64,000 nucleotides of DNA from Euborellia annulipes (lineage: Eukaryota; Arthropoda; Insecta; Dermaptera; Anisolabididae). Within the stretch, counting starts at the first letter, position 1. Each line of letters opens with the position of its first letter. The notes beneath the pieces are model-generated. The model was not told the DNA's origin. It did no database searches and was given only the letters and a program-made list of their open reading frames with translations. Below are positions 33,733-45,127 of this stretch, piece after piece. The position numbers were made by a program, and so were the translations under genes. Location of the stretch: contig JAKCPI010015907.1 of NCBI GenBank assembly GCA_023213315.1, forward strand, positions 1 through 64,000, in the 5' to 3' direction.

Positions 33733-35434
33733 TTGAAAATATCAATTTATTAATTTTGATTATTAACACAATTTAAATTTACAATAAATAAAAATAAAAA
33801 GATTTCTGATAATAAGCTTAATTTTTCCAAAACTGTTAAGCTCCAAGAATGCTAATCAACAAGATCATTTTCTTTTATGCATTAATTTTCAATATATAAA
33901 TTGGGATTTACAGTATGTGTTATTTATTTATTTAATAAATATGCACTTTATATGTAAAATATGCATTTTAATTTAAAATATATTATTTTAATAATAAATA
34001 TTTATATAAATGGAAAAATTCCATCTTTATTAAAATGAAGAAGAGAGTTTTTAATTTTTTATTTCATTCAATGTAATACACTCTCTTTTTTATGGCAATT
34101 TCAAATAAATCACATTGTCTTTACGTATAAAAATGTCCTCGTGAACTTATTGATAAATAAAAAAAAAAAAAACATTAAATTAATATTTATATTTTGTTCA
34201 TTTGATACCTTTTTCTTTTATTTGAATTGTCGATTTGTTTTAAACTCTTTTTTTTTTTATCATCGAAACCCTCATGGAAACCAGAAATCTCTTTAAAAAC
34301 ATAAATTTAATGAATAAAAATTTTAATTTGATTGAAAATTTAATCAAACAGAAAGTTTTTTTTATCTTTGTCATTTTTTCTGACATTTGAATGAATTGAA
34401 AAAAGGCAAACCAGCCTATAAAAAAAAAAAAAAATTATGGAATCCGCCACTGTTAGAATTTAGTATCTCTAGACATATAACAGACACTATTTTAATAATA
34501 AAAAATTTGTATACTATCACCAGTTCACAAAATTTTATTCACCTTTAAAAAAATTTTCAAATTTTATTAACCATCCAACATCTATATATACTACTTGGTA
34601 TAATATTATTGAATACTTATTAGTTAATCAAATATAATCATGAATAAATAATTTTATTTCAATTATTCAATATTAATTTTGAAAATTTTTATGAATAAAT
34701 TTAATGGTCATTTATTAACATAATAGGATCGTTAAATTAAATTAAATTAAATATTTAAAATTTATTATATCTATCTATAAATAAATATCAAAATGAAATT
34801 AATATACTTTTATCCGATATTAAAAATTATTGATCGCCATTTTAATTTAGATTAACTTCAACTTATCTCGTAAAAATTATTTATTTTTCGGAGTGACAAA
34901 AAAAACTAGCAATCATTTGTCTTTTTTTTCAACTAACTCACCTTATGTCGGTGGTAGCTAAGATCACGTAGCTCACTTTAAGGGGTCAATAGTGTGTTGA
35001 TCGAGACGTTTAAAGGTGAGATAAAAATTATCTCTGTACAGTACTATTCTCTCTGAAATGTTTTTATTTATAAAAGAATTACAGTTGAGAATAATCACTG
35101 AAATTATTCTTTTTAAGCCAATTATTTATATAAAATCAATTCGATTCAAAAACCAAATATGAGTAATTCTTATAAGACCTACATATAATGTATATATTAA
35201 TAGTTTATAAATTTATAAAACTTATTCATTTGCCAGTTGCGTCATTTCAACTTTTTCTTGGGGAAGGGGAGCAAACTTTTTTCTTAAAATTCACTTACAA
35301 ATAGGTATCTAAAATTTAATTTAATTAATTTTTTTAATATTTTACAGTTTAAACTCATAAATGAGTATATCTATAGATATATTTTTAAATATTTTATTTA
35401 GAATAAGCTTAATATAAAATTTAAAAAAAAGAGC
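33733..35434. other. AT-rich spacer
   Basis: No gene. A short moderate-GC patch at 34945-35015 matches nothing else here. Confidence 0.45.
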
Positions 35435-35442
35435 CCTTGGGG

Positions 35443-35703
35443 CAGGGGCGGATTAAAGGGGGGGGGGGGCGAGGGGGCGATCGCCCCCCCCGAGAAGAAA
35501 TTCACAATGTTATAAAAACTAGTAATCTAAAGAAATTATGATTTCTGGGCTTTAATTTCAATTGAATTTGTTACCAATCAATTTAAATAAATAGGAAAGG
35601 GGTCTAAATGACCATAGATGCCCACAAAATCCTTAAATAAAAAAAATAAATAAAAAAAAAAAAACCGCCCCCCCCCCGACAAAATTGCATTAATCCGCCA
35701 CTG
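35443..35703 (+). mobile_element. hAT-type MITE, family C, copy C1
   Basis: 261 bp, termini CAGGGGCGGATTAA and TTAATCCGCCACTG, exact 8-bp duplication CCTTGGGG (35435-35442 and 35704-35711). The interior holds TTACCAATCAATTTAAATAA and TCTAAATGACCATAGATGCC, homologous to the body and tail of SINE J, so a SINE piece is trapped inside. Confidence 0.88.
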
Positions 35704-35763
35704 CCTTGGGGGAGGGAGGGCGCAAATGTCCTCCTGTCTCTCCCTCTGCATATAACTACCTGG

Positions 35764-36572
35764 AGCTTAATTTTTTAGTTTGAAATATTCAAATGTCATA
35801 AATTTAACCCTTTCCAAGAAAAAATTATCGCTAAATCAAAAACTTTTTTTTACCTCTGAGTTTGGATTAATTTTAGATTCGGTTAATATTACAGGTATGG
35901 ATATATGATGGAATTAAATTTCTAATCCCTCATTAAAGAGATTTCATTGATTCTATAAAATTTTACAAGCCTCCATAGATCTCTTCCGGAAAAATATTAA
36001 AAAAGATCAAAATTAATCATTAGATTTATATTGATTAGTAGTAGGTAAAAAGAAGAAAAATTTTTATATTGATAAGCAAAACAAAAAATACGAGAATGAA
36101 CAGAATGTTCGGTCCCAGCTTAGGACCTCAATTAAAAAAATTCTTCTATCCTGGCTGGCCTATGTGGGGTCGGCAAAATTAATTTATAATCCCCGAACCC
36201 GTCTCTCGGTCTGACGCATGATATAAAAAAGGGGAAAAAAGGCTGACATAAAGGAAGGAAGAAATGCCATGCTTAGTTCGGGTAACTCGTGGTCGCCATC
36301 CACGTACTCTCTAGAATAGAGCCCCTGAGTGAGTTCAATTAAAAAAATTACCCACTAGAAATGTCGCTTCTAATCAAATAATCTAATTTCTTTATACTTA
36401 AATTAAAATTTTTCATTCAAATCAATCCATCATATTTAATTTATCGGACAGCTTAATTTTTTTAAAGCTTGAAATATTCAAATGTCATAAAATTAACTCT
36501 TTCCAAGAAAAAAAATTATCGCTAAATCAAAAACGTTTTTTTACCCCTGGGTTTGGATTAATTTTAGATTTT
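35764..36572 (+). repeat. pair of ~117-bp direct repeats
   Basis: The unit 35764-35880 (GAAATATTCAAATGTCATAA, TATCGCTAAATCAAAAAC, GTTTGGATTAATTTTAGATT) recurs at 36450-36572 with about 90% identity by eye. The spacer includes a moderate-GC part (36110-36320) with CCCCGAACCCGTCTC of unknown nature. It might be a local duplication or LTR-like, but no LTR ends (TG...CA), primer site or polypurine tract are seen. Confidence 0.6.
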
Positions 36573-37228
36573 AATATAGGTAAAAAAAAGAAATTTTTTC
36601 TCCCTGATAAATGCAAGTTTAATAAAATTTATCATTAATTGCATTCTCTCCCAATTTCTCTCTAGAATAGCAATATGGAAAAAATACAATACGAATAAAT
36701 TTAACACTTTATCTTTTTTCTTATGGTAAATGAGATACGAATGCGTTTTTTCCTTTTTTTCTTATCTAAGATGAGTCAGTCAGTTTAAATCACTCTATAA
36801 AACACATCGGGAGGAAAATATATTTATTTGACTGTTTAAGATAAACAGTAGCGGATCTATCTATTGAAAAAAAAGCCCCTCGGGGTGAATAGATAGTGAT
36901 TTAAATGTATAAAAAAAATGATAATTACTTAACCCTTTTAGATAAAAAAATATGTTTATAACACTTTTTATCGCGTCTTGCGCTAAATAATATTAAGAAA
37001 GGATAATAAAAAACCGAGATTCCTGATATCAAAATACTTTTAACGCTTAACTAATCTCCTTTAAAATTTCTTTAAAAAAAGTTTTTTATTAGGAAAAATA
37101 ACTAATTTTCCTTAAAGGTATTAAATGAAATTTTTTTTATATATATAATAAAAAATAGGTCAATCTATAAAATTGTATTAATTTCTCTGCCTCTTTTGAA
37201 AATATTTCTTAGATTTAAAGAAATAAAA
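36573..37228. other. AT-rich spacer
   Basis: No gene or recognised repeat. Confidence 0.4.
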
Positions 37229-37529
37229 TTTTACTTTCTCTTACCTTATATATGAAATATATAGAAAGTATTGCGATCATGTCAAAAATTCGATGTCGAG
37301 ATTTTGATGGAAACACGTTTTGAGGTCCCCTGAAAAGTGGGTTCCGCAAATTAGTCTGTTGTTTTTTTTTTCTCAAAATTCGCTCTAACGATTTTGATTA
37401 AAATTTTGATCCAACGATTTTGATTAAAATTTTTTTTCAAAAAAACCTAAATCAATTATTTTTTTGATGATTTTTAAAATTTATTTCAATGGAATTTTTT
37501 TTTGGAATTTTTTTTTATACTTTTTTTTT

Positions 37530-37568
<39 letters not shown>

Positions 37569-38038
37569 TTCTCCCATCTATTTTATTAAAATTCCTCCTT
37601 TCTCTTCTACTATTTTATTAAAAATCTTCCAATATTATATTAAAAATCCTCTAAAAATTTTTTTTAAAAATTTGTTAAATATTTTATTATTCCAACGATT
37701 TTGATTAAAATTCATAAATCAACATCCTGATTCCTTCAATCAATTAGAAATAATGTCTACACAGCAAGAATCCTTAAATGTCATAAATCAACTTTGATTC
37801 TCTTTAATAAGTATATGAGTGAAATTTTTTATGCAAATAGTTTGAAGTACAATTTACTGATGTGGAAGCATCGTTGCTCAACGCCATTTATGAATCGCGT
37901 GGTCAAATTTGGAACTTAGATGTTGAGGGCAACTAAATATATCTCGTCACAAAAAATTTGGTGTGACAGTACACAACTTTCTCTTGCCGGAGGGTAAGAG
38001 AAAGTTGTGTGCTGTGCTACTAGTCACATCAGATTTTT
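37229..38038 (+). mobile_element. family A, copy A6 (expanded centre)
   Basis: 5' end TTTTACTTTCTCTTACC with its hairpin. The centre is swollen by repeated CGATTTTGATTAAAATT units (about 37385-37425 and 37693-37712) and a T-run (37529-37563). It ends with the 3' hairpin (GGTAAGAGAAAGTTGTGTG, AGTCACATCAGATTTT). A small T-rich open frame here is low complexity only. Confidence 0.8.
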
Positions 38039-38935
38039 ACTCTACATATTAATCTTTCTAAACCTCTATGATATATTGTAACCTATCCGTCCAGTTTTCA
38101 TATTGATGCTATAATCTCAGTGACAGTTTATTATCCTTGATAGAAATATATTCCGATATGTGTGTTTAAATAAATAAATAAAAAAAAATTTGATATTTTA
38201 ATATGATGTGATGAAGTGGATTTAAAATGCAAGCCGGTATCACCTATCTTGCTCTCATCTTGTTTATTTACCAAAGGAAAGAAGGCATTGGCTTTCGGGC
38301 TGTCGATCTCGCATCTCTCTCAACGTCTAATAAATAATTTAATAAGTAAATGCAGCAGCGGCGTTTTCTTTAAGAGAAGAATGAATGACCTCTAAAGGGT
38401 CACTTGAGACCAACACGGTTTAAAAATTCAAAATATGAATATTCCCAAGATACTACCACTATATATATATACACTACATGGCCAATTTTCGTTTTTATTT
38501 TACAATTTAGTTACTTTTTTGATGTAGTAAATTTAATAAATAATAAACACACTTTTTGTTATTACATAGTTGTCACATTTATATACCCATGGTTATTTAT
38601 ATATCATATTGATGAGTTTTGGTCATAAATATAAGATGAACAAGTAAAAATTGTTTCTATTATTTAGCATTCTAATCCCACCTTCCTAATCAGGCTTTTG
38701 CCTTGAGCATCGGCAACCGATACACTTAGCTGTCAAAATGTTAGCCTCGCCCCTTTCATTTATAATAAAAAAGATGAGATTTAAAAATGTATTTATTTTA
38801 AAACATTTGTCCTTTAGATCATAGTTTATTAATTAGTATATAGTAATTAATATTATTACCTATCGATTCATAAAGGGAATCTTGTATTTATTTATTTATT
38901 TAATTTTTCTCTCAATAAGGATTAATGGTGCCTTC
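38039..38935. other. AT-rich spacer
   Basis: A moderate-GC part at about 38690-38750 (GCATCGGCAACCGATACAC) resembles family N weakly. No gene. Confidence 0.35.
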
Positions 38936-38985
38936 TCAGTGCCGGATTACCCAATAGGCGATCGCCTATGGGCCCCACACAAAAA
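38936..38985 (+). mobile_element. MITE terminus fragment
   Basis: CAGTGCCGGATTACCCAATA then GGCGATCGCCTATGGGCCCC looks like one end of a hAT-type MITE; the other end is not found. Confidence 0.35.
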
Positions 38986-39002
38986 TATATATTTTTTTAA
39001 AA

Positions 39003-39375
39003 CTCTTTTTTGGCATCTGAGGTAATTTAGGCTGAACGCACACCGATACAAAACCATTTTCGAACAAAACGTTTTTGCCTAAAACTGTTTTTTCAATGCT
39101 TTTCTATGGGTCAACGCACACCGAAGAGACAAAACACAATTGAACATGATTCGACATCATCGAACAAAATGTTTTGTCTGAAAACGTTTTTGCTCGATTG
39201 GGTGCGTTGGCATCGAGCAAAACGTTTTGCTTTTGGACAAAACGTTTTGTTCGAAAACGTTTTTGCTCGATTGGTTAGACTTCACCCCGCTATTTATTTA
39301 AATTGATTAATAGCCAATTCAATTCAAATAGAATTTTTGTCGTGGATACGAACCCGCGACCTCTGGTAAAAGTGG
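39003..39375 (-). mobile_element. SINE family J, copy J3, interrupted
   Basis: Tail GGCATCTGAGGTAATTTA at 39009 and body and B box at 39285-39365 (GGATACGAACCCGCGACC on the plus strand). The two parts are separated by a 250-bp insert of another family. Confidence 0.6.
39031..39278 (+). repeat. insert L, AACGTTTT-rich
   Basis: Built from repeated ACAAAACGTTTTG and GAAAACGTTTTTGCTCGATTG words, with AACGCACACCGA twice (39034 and 39113). It splits J3 at TTTA / TTAG. A 3-4 bp duplication (TTA or TTAG) is possible. It lacks clear terminal inverted repeats. Confidence 0.5.
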
Positions 39376-39660
39376 CAAGCATCGTTAATAATACAAAAAA
39401 TCTTTTGAATCCGGAACTATAATATAATAAAACATTATTGATTCCCTTACCCCCCCTCCCCCTGAGCCCCCCCCCCCCCCCCCCTTCTCTCCCCCCCATA
39501 AACACACAACCCGATGTTTTTTTGTTTTTTTAATATATATCTTTTGCATTATATCGAAGAGTATATAATGTTAAATATTTTCGAGATTTATATATTTGAA
39601 TTAGATATTAGTATTCAAAACATCTCGATTTTTCGGACTTAACTAACAAGTCATAATACA

Positions 39661-40040
39661 TATATATATATCTAACAACATAGGCGTAGCCAGGGGGGTT
39701 TGGGGGGTTCAAACCCCCCCCCCCCCCATGGGACCCAAGCCATGACTAGATATTTAATACAAATTATATTTCACATAGGGGAAGAGAAAGTAAAATATAA
39801 TAATTTACTCTAGCTAAAAAAACAAACCAAAAGGATTTATAAATACCCTAAAATAATCTTAAATTTTTGAAAAAAATTTCTTGATCCCCCATCAAAAATT
39901 TCTGGCTACGCCATTGTCTAACAAAGATGTGAGTGTTATTTATTGGTGAGGCCAGGGCGGCGGAGATCCTGGGTTCGATTCCCGGGGGCCATGGGATGTT
40001 TGGCCTCACCAATAAATAACACATCTTTGTTAGAGAGTAT
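39661..40040. repeat. 36-bp-armed hairpin holding a tRNA T-arm
   Basis: Without the E1 insert the sequence is a stem, TCTAACAAAGATGTGAG and TTATTTATTGGTGAGGCCA pairing with TGGCCTCACCAATAAATAAC and CATCTTTGTTAGAG, around a ~45-nt loop. The loop contains CTGGGTTCGATTCCCGGG, a perfect tRNA T-arm and B box, but no A box or anticodon arm. Confidence 0.7.
39679..39916 (+). mobile_element. hAT-type MITE, family E, copy E1
   Basis: 238 bp, termini CATAGGCGTAGCCAG and CTGGCTACGCCATTG, exact 8-bp duplication TCTAACAA (39671-39678 and 39917-39924). Long G and C runs near the left end. Body TGGGACCCAAGCCATGACTA as in E2. Confidence 0.9.
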
Positions 40041-41369
40041 ATAATGATTTATAATTTTAATTTAATTTATTTTAATTTTACGGTCACATATTGAATAAAT
40101 AAAAAAAATAAATAAATAAGAACATAGTTAGAAATCCGATTTTTATTTTTATTTTTTTTTTTTATTATATCTTCTTTTCATTTTTTTCTCAATACTTTTT
40201 TCTTATATATGGATAAAATAATTAGTGGCTTAGCAAATGTGAGTTTGATCAACGAATGTTTTTTTGTGCTGTTCCTCTTGATTGACAAATTGTCAATTTT
40301 TTTTATTTAAAACTACTACCATCCCTCAGATCAGTTCTAATTTAAAAATTTTTTTATCCTGCTTTGATTATTATATTCTTTTTTCTCTAGTCATTTACTA
40401 GACCTGGTATTTTTCAATTTTCTCATAGATGATTCTTATAAAAATCTTCAATATGCAATGTTAAATAGAGTTTTTTTTTTCGCTGGTCTTTAATTAGTCG
40501 CTTGAGAAATTTTGTATATTTTTTTTAGAGAATTTTTTTTCCATAAAAAAGGGCCGATAACCTTTTGTGTTTTATCTCTTACCATTGCAATCAAAAGATT
40601 AAATTAGATCCATATGACATTTTTATGATCTGTTCATTTAGATCTTAGTTGAACTCATCCATCTTTAAAATATCAACTAGAGATTATAAATTTGCATACA
40701 ATAATATTAGGATAACTCAATTTCTATTCATATCTTTTTTTTTTTTGGTTTTCTATAGAATAAATTTAATTTTTAATACACACAAATATTTTTCTTTATT
40801 AACACTTTTTTATAACATACGTAGATTATTTTTTAAATATATTTTTCATTCAAATACACACTATTTTTTCATTAAAAAATTTTTGGATAATTAGTTTTTT
40901 ATTTAATTTTTTATTACTCTGTTGAAAATGATAACGATTATATGCTAGCTACCAGAGGTCAACTTTGTTTGAGGTGTGTGTCTCTGTGCGGGAGTAAACA
41001 AACGGAAATTCCTAAAGATGGATCTATACCAGTTGTCTCAAACAAAGACAGAGAGAGAGAACTTTGAAAGGGCCACTTTATTGTCTTGAAGAAACTTTAG
41101 GGTCTACATGAATATTAATATATTCCACATTAAAAATATCTTATTCGTAAAATAAGCAAATAACACTTCTGACCCTTGGGCAAAATAAACTTTTCTTTAA
41201 GTAATTTGACAATTTTCTTTTCATTATAATTATAGCCTATTAATTAAATAATTTTTATTCAATTACGTTGCTACTTTTTACTTTCTCTTTGCTATATAGA
41301 ATAGTAATAGTTTTTATTTAGCTTTGAGGCTATTTGATTTATATAAGATTTATAAGAAAAAAATTTTTT
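40041..41369. other. AT-rich spacer
   Basis: No gene. Bases 40945-41000 (AGAGGTCAACTTTGTTTGAG, TGTGTGTCTCTG) match 59270-59325 and define a short unnamed repeat. Confidence 0.45.
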
Positions 41370-41690
41370 TTCGCCCTCTCCCCCCCTAGTGTAGGGTGTA
41401 GGGCGGACTGAAATTTGTTTTTTTAGTTTTTCTTCACGCTATAATGAAAAAAACTTGCCTCTATGATAGTTAATTAAAATGCAACAAAGAAAAAAAGTTA
41501 TACCTAACCTCCAGCTAGCGCATTACACTTGAAATTTTGAAATTTACCAAAAATCACAAAATTTTATGATTTTTTAAAAAGTATCCAAACAGCTGAATAT
41601 TTGACAGCTATAGTGAAAATTATATTAGAGTTATAAAAAGACAAAGAATTATTGAAAATGTTATATTTTTTTAATTTGAGGTAGCGCAAT
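41370..41690 (+). repeat. half copy of palindromic repeat P
   Basis: Matches the right arm of the palindrome at 48449-49105 (AACTTGCCTCTATGATAG, CCTCCAGCTAGCGCATTAC, AATATTTGACAGCTATAGTG). The left arm is absent. Confidence 0.72.
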
Positions 41691-41799
41691 GGATATAAAA
41701 ATGAAGTAACTTATTGTTTTTTGGGGGGGGGGTTAGAGCGTCAAGTACGGATGACGGCTGCGCGTTCGGACGATGACCGGAGAAATTAAAAGACCTCTG

Positions 41800-42210
41800 C
41801 ATACTGCATATATGAGATTTATAGAGAGAAATTATTGAGATAGTGTCAAAAAATCGATGCAGGGATATTGATGGAAATAGATGTTTTGAGGTCACCTGAG
41901 CCCAAAAAGTGGGTACCGCAAATTGGACTGTGTGTGTGTCTGTGTGGACATTTTTAAGCATGAATTAAATGAGTACGAGGGTGTAATTTTATACTTAAGT
42001 TAGGCATTCCCCTGAGGGGTGAAAATAAATTTTTGAACAAAATCTGCCAAAAAGTACTAGTACTTTACTGAAGTACTTTTTCAGTTTATTTCGAATTTCA
42101 CAAAATCTGCTTTAACAATTTTGATTAAAATTCATAAATCAATTATTTTTTAGGTCCTTATTAAAATATTTAATCTAATTTTGCTCCGAAAATTATTGCA
42201 GTTTACTGAT
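41800..42210 (+). mobile_element. family A, copy A7 (3' end missing)
   Basis: Has the 5' hairpin remnant, body words AAGTACTAGTACTTTACTG and TTTTGATTAAAATTCATAAA, and a (TG)n stretch, but no 3' hairpin. The preceding 41735-41790 is a short GC-rich patch of unknown origin. Confidence 0.72.
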
Positions 42211-43147
42211 TTTTCAAATTCAATTTCCGGCTCTTCCTTCCTTAGAGCCATTGTTAAATCCCTATGGAGATTTCCATGTAAATTTCGAATTTGGAACTTT
42301 TTTCACATTTTAAAAATTTTTTTCCAATTATAAAATTTTGCATTTATTCAGGATTCTCTATTGTAAATAAAATATCCAAATATGAGATTAAAATTTTGAA
42401 AAATAAACATCGTTTTTTTGGTTGTGATACATTTTCTCGTTCTGATACTTACCCTTTTTTTTTATTTCTTTTAATCTTATACGTGATATTTCCTCTAATC
42501 ATTTTTAATTCATTTATTCAATGATTTCAATTTAAAACCTTGTCAATTGTATTTGTGTGTTCTATCTGTCTAGTGGCATCATGTGAGGTAATTTAAATTT
42601 TGTTGTGATATGACTGATGATTGTGATGATGATAAATGAGGGATAAATAATAATTGATATTTGTATCAACCCAATTGGCGGTCCATTGAACTGACAATGC
42701 TCTCAGGAAGGCAGTATGTAGTGTGAAAATAAATTATTATTTTATTAAATTATTCATAGCTTCATTATTATTCAAGAAATTGATAGTATCCGTTTCTTCT
42801 TCATATTCTGTATAGGCCTATATCGTTATATTATAAGGGCTTTTTTAGGTTATTTTTAGCCCATTAAAACTTTGAAAAATATAGACTAGAATTAAGCTTA
42901 ATGGTTGAACTCTAGTCGCTGGATGACGAAACAAGAAGATTAAAACGCCATTTTTAAATGAACCACTCTTTTTACTTTTTTATATTTCTTATATTATTTT
43001 ATAAATACAGTATTTCGATATTTTTATAATATAGGCCTAATTCTCTGAAAAATAATTTGTATACATTTTTTGACACTTCCCCTTCATCAAATCATATTTG
43101 TATACCAGAAATTATCAGACATTATACTGCTCGAAGTTAACTAGGAC
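42211..43147. other. AT-rich spacer
   Basis: No gene; two TAGGCCTA palindromes occur (42813 and 43032). Confidence 0.4.
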
Positions 43148-43485
43148 CAGGGATGGACAGGATTACAATCTTTTTGGATTTGATTCCAAAAATCCCATCC
43201 GGTCCAAGAATTTCGGATTTGAATTTAAATCCTCTTTTTGGGAAGGATCTAGGATCCTTTTCAAAGGATTGCCAATCCTCTAAAACTTTTTACTTTTTAT
43301 TAAATACTTATATCCGTTTGATTAATCCAAACCTAAAAATCAAGCCCGGATCGGATTTTCGGATTGCGGATTTGGATCTTTCGATTTTGTCGTATCGCCG
43401 GGTCACATTGCTATTCCTTTTGAAGGAGTCTCATCGGATTGTCCGAACTTCCCGGATCTGCTGATTAGTGGCTCGCTAATCCTTT
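43148..43485 (+). mobile_element. probable hAT-type MITE, GGATTT-rich
   Basis: Begins CAGGGATGGACAGG, a hAT-like terminus, and is filled with GGATTTGGAT and GGATCC-type words, reminiscent of the subterminal repeats of family K. No right terminus or duplication found. The two overlapping small frames here are by-products of the repeat. Confidence 0.4.
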
Positions 43486-44277
43486 TTAAAGAATTTTGCG
43501 CCCTACTTAGCAATTTTCAATTTTAAATCAAACTTTTATTGAAAAATTTATTTTTGAAGATATTGGAGTTTGACAACCCCATCCCCTCACTAACAAAATT
43601 GTTGAAATGACATCAGATTAATGGAAAATATAAAATAAAAAAAATTATTTACATTTTTATTGCTAGAAATATGAATGTCAGTATGTGTTAAATAAAATTT
43701 GATTTACCTGTTCAATAATTTCAGAAACAAATAATTGTTCAATGCTTTTTCGTATATTGATTTATAGGCAGTAGAAGCAATTTAAATAAATGATAGATAT
43801 TAGTTATCATGAGGAAAAATATTTTCGTATGTCATTATTCCGAATAGAATAAGTTTTTTTTATTTTCTCATTTAATAATAAAGATTTAAAGGGCTCTTTT
43901 AATTAATTGCTTAAATATCAAGGGAAGAGAGCAGAAATTAATTTGAGGTGTGAATGAATACGACGATCCACCGACCTTCCTAATTCCATTGAGAATAGGA
44001 GACCGTATTTATGACCCAACTATCATCCTATTGCATTACGTGGGTAGAATTACGAGGGATACCAAATACCAAAATCAGGTTTCGTATATAATAAGCTACA
44101 CACACCTTATATTTATAACTATAAGAGATTTTTAGCTTTTCTTTTATAAAATTTACCTCAAACTTTCGGAATATTTTATTACTCAATAACTTGTACTTTT
44201 ATTAAAATGGAATTCTCTGAATTTTCATTTCGTATTAAAAATAATTAATAAATTTATTCTACAGGTGGATACCTCAT
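43486..44277. other. AT-rich spacer
   Basis: No gene or recognised repeat. Confidence 0.4.
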
Positions 44278-44470
44278 TTAAAATTTCAAGCATAGCTCAA
44301 TTTCTTCATTCTTTAATTTGAAGACAGACAGACCATGTTGCGAAAACACTTTTTTGGATTCAGGGGATTTCAAAACGTGTATATCCAAAATCTCAACATC
44401 AAATTTTTGACATGAATACAATACTTTCTATATATATTAACATATAGACTATAGGTAAGAGAAAGTAAAA
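44278..44470 (-). mobile_element. family A, copy A8 (5' part)
   Basis: Minus orientation; ends at GGTAAGAGAAAGTAAAAA (the A 5' terminus) with the body up to GACAGACAGACCATGTTG. Copy A9 starts 65 bases further in the opposite orientation, so the two 5' ends face each other. Confidence 0.75.
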
Positions 44471-44535
44471 ATTGTTTATTACCTCTACAATTTTATTTTT
44501 TGCATTTATTATTTTTTAAATTAAACCTTTTTAAA

Positions 44536-45127
44536 TTTTTACTTTCTTTTATTGAAAGTACTGTTGGCCTATTCATGATAAAAATTCAATTTCGAGATTT
44601 TAAAGGAAATACACGTTATGATTTCTAAAAAGTAGATCCTGCAAAATGGTCTGTCTGTCTGTGTTCAATTTGAAGCAAGAAGAAAATGAGCTAAGAGAGT
44701 GAAATTTTATATTTAAGTCAGGTACCCTCCTGAAGCTTTTTAATCTGTGTAAGAGTACCTACTAATTTGAAGTACTTATTCAGTTTTCATTAATTTTCTC
44801 AAAAATAGCTCCAACGATTTTGATTAAAATTCTTAAATCGCTTATTTTTTAGATGCTTTTTAAAATGAATATTCTCATTTTGCCCTCTATATTGTTTGAA
44901 GCACACTTTATTATTGTACTTCATAGGAAAGATAGGAGAATGATTGCCATAAAATATAGGCCTATTGTATTTATAAATTTTACATCTTTAATGTAGGGCC
45001 TACTGCCGGAAACTAAATATATGTCGACACAAAAAATATAGAACACAACTTTCATGAATTGCTAATTGCAATTAGCAAAGATAAAAGAAAGTTGTGTGTT
45101 GTGATACCAATCACACCAGATTTTTAT
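44536..45127 (+). mobile_element. family A, copy A9
   Basis: From TTTTTACTTTCTTTTA to ATCACACCAGATTTTT. The body is clear (CGATTTTGATTAAAATTC) and the 3' hairpin has its left arm shortened. Confidence 0.8.

Noticed and set aside
35764..36572. An LTR retrotransposon
   Set aside because: The direct repeats lack TG/CA ends, a primer-binding site, a polypurine tract and any gag-pol similarity between them.
37489..37704. 71-codon phenylalanine-rich frame
   Set aside because: Translation of a T-run inside family A copy A6.
39450..39500. C-run as a telomere-like or i-motif element
   Set aside because: A plain homopolymer interruption next to T-rich sequence; C/G runs are common at the ends of the local MITEs.
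43098..43464. Two overlapping small plus-strand frames
   Set aside because: They are produced by the GGATTT-rich repeat; composition mirrors the nucleotide repeat and no protein motif is present.
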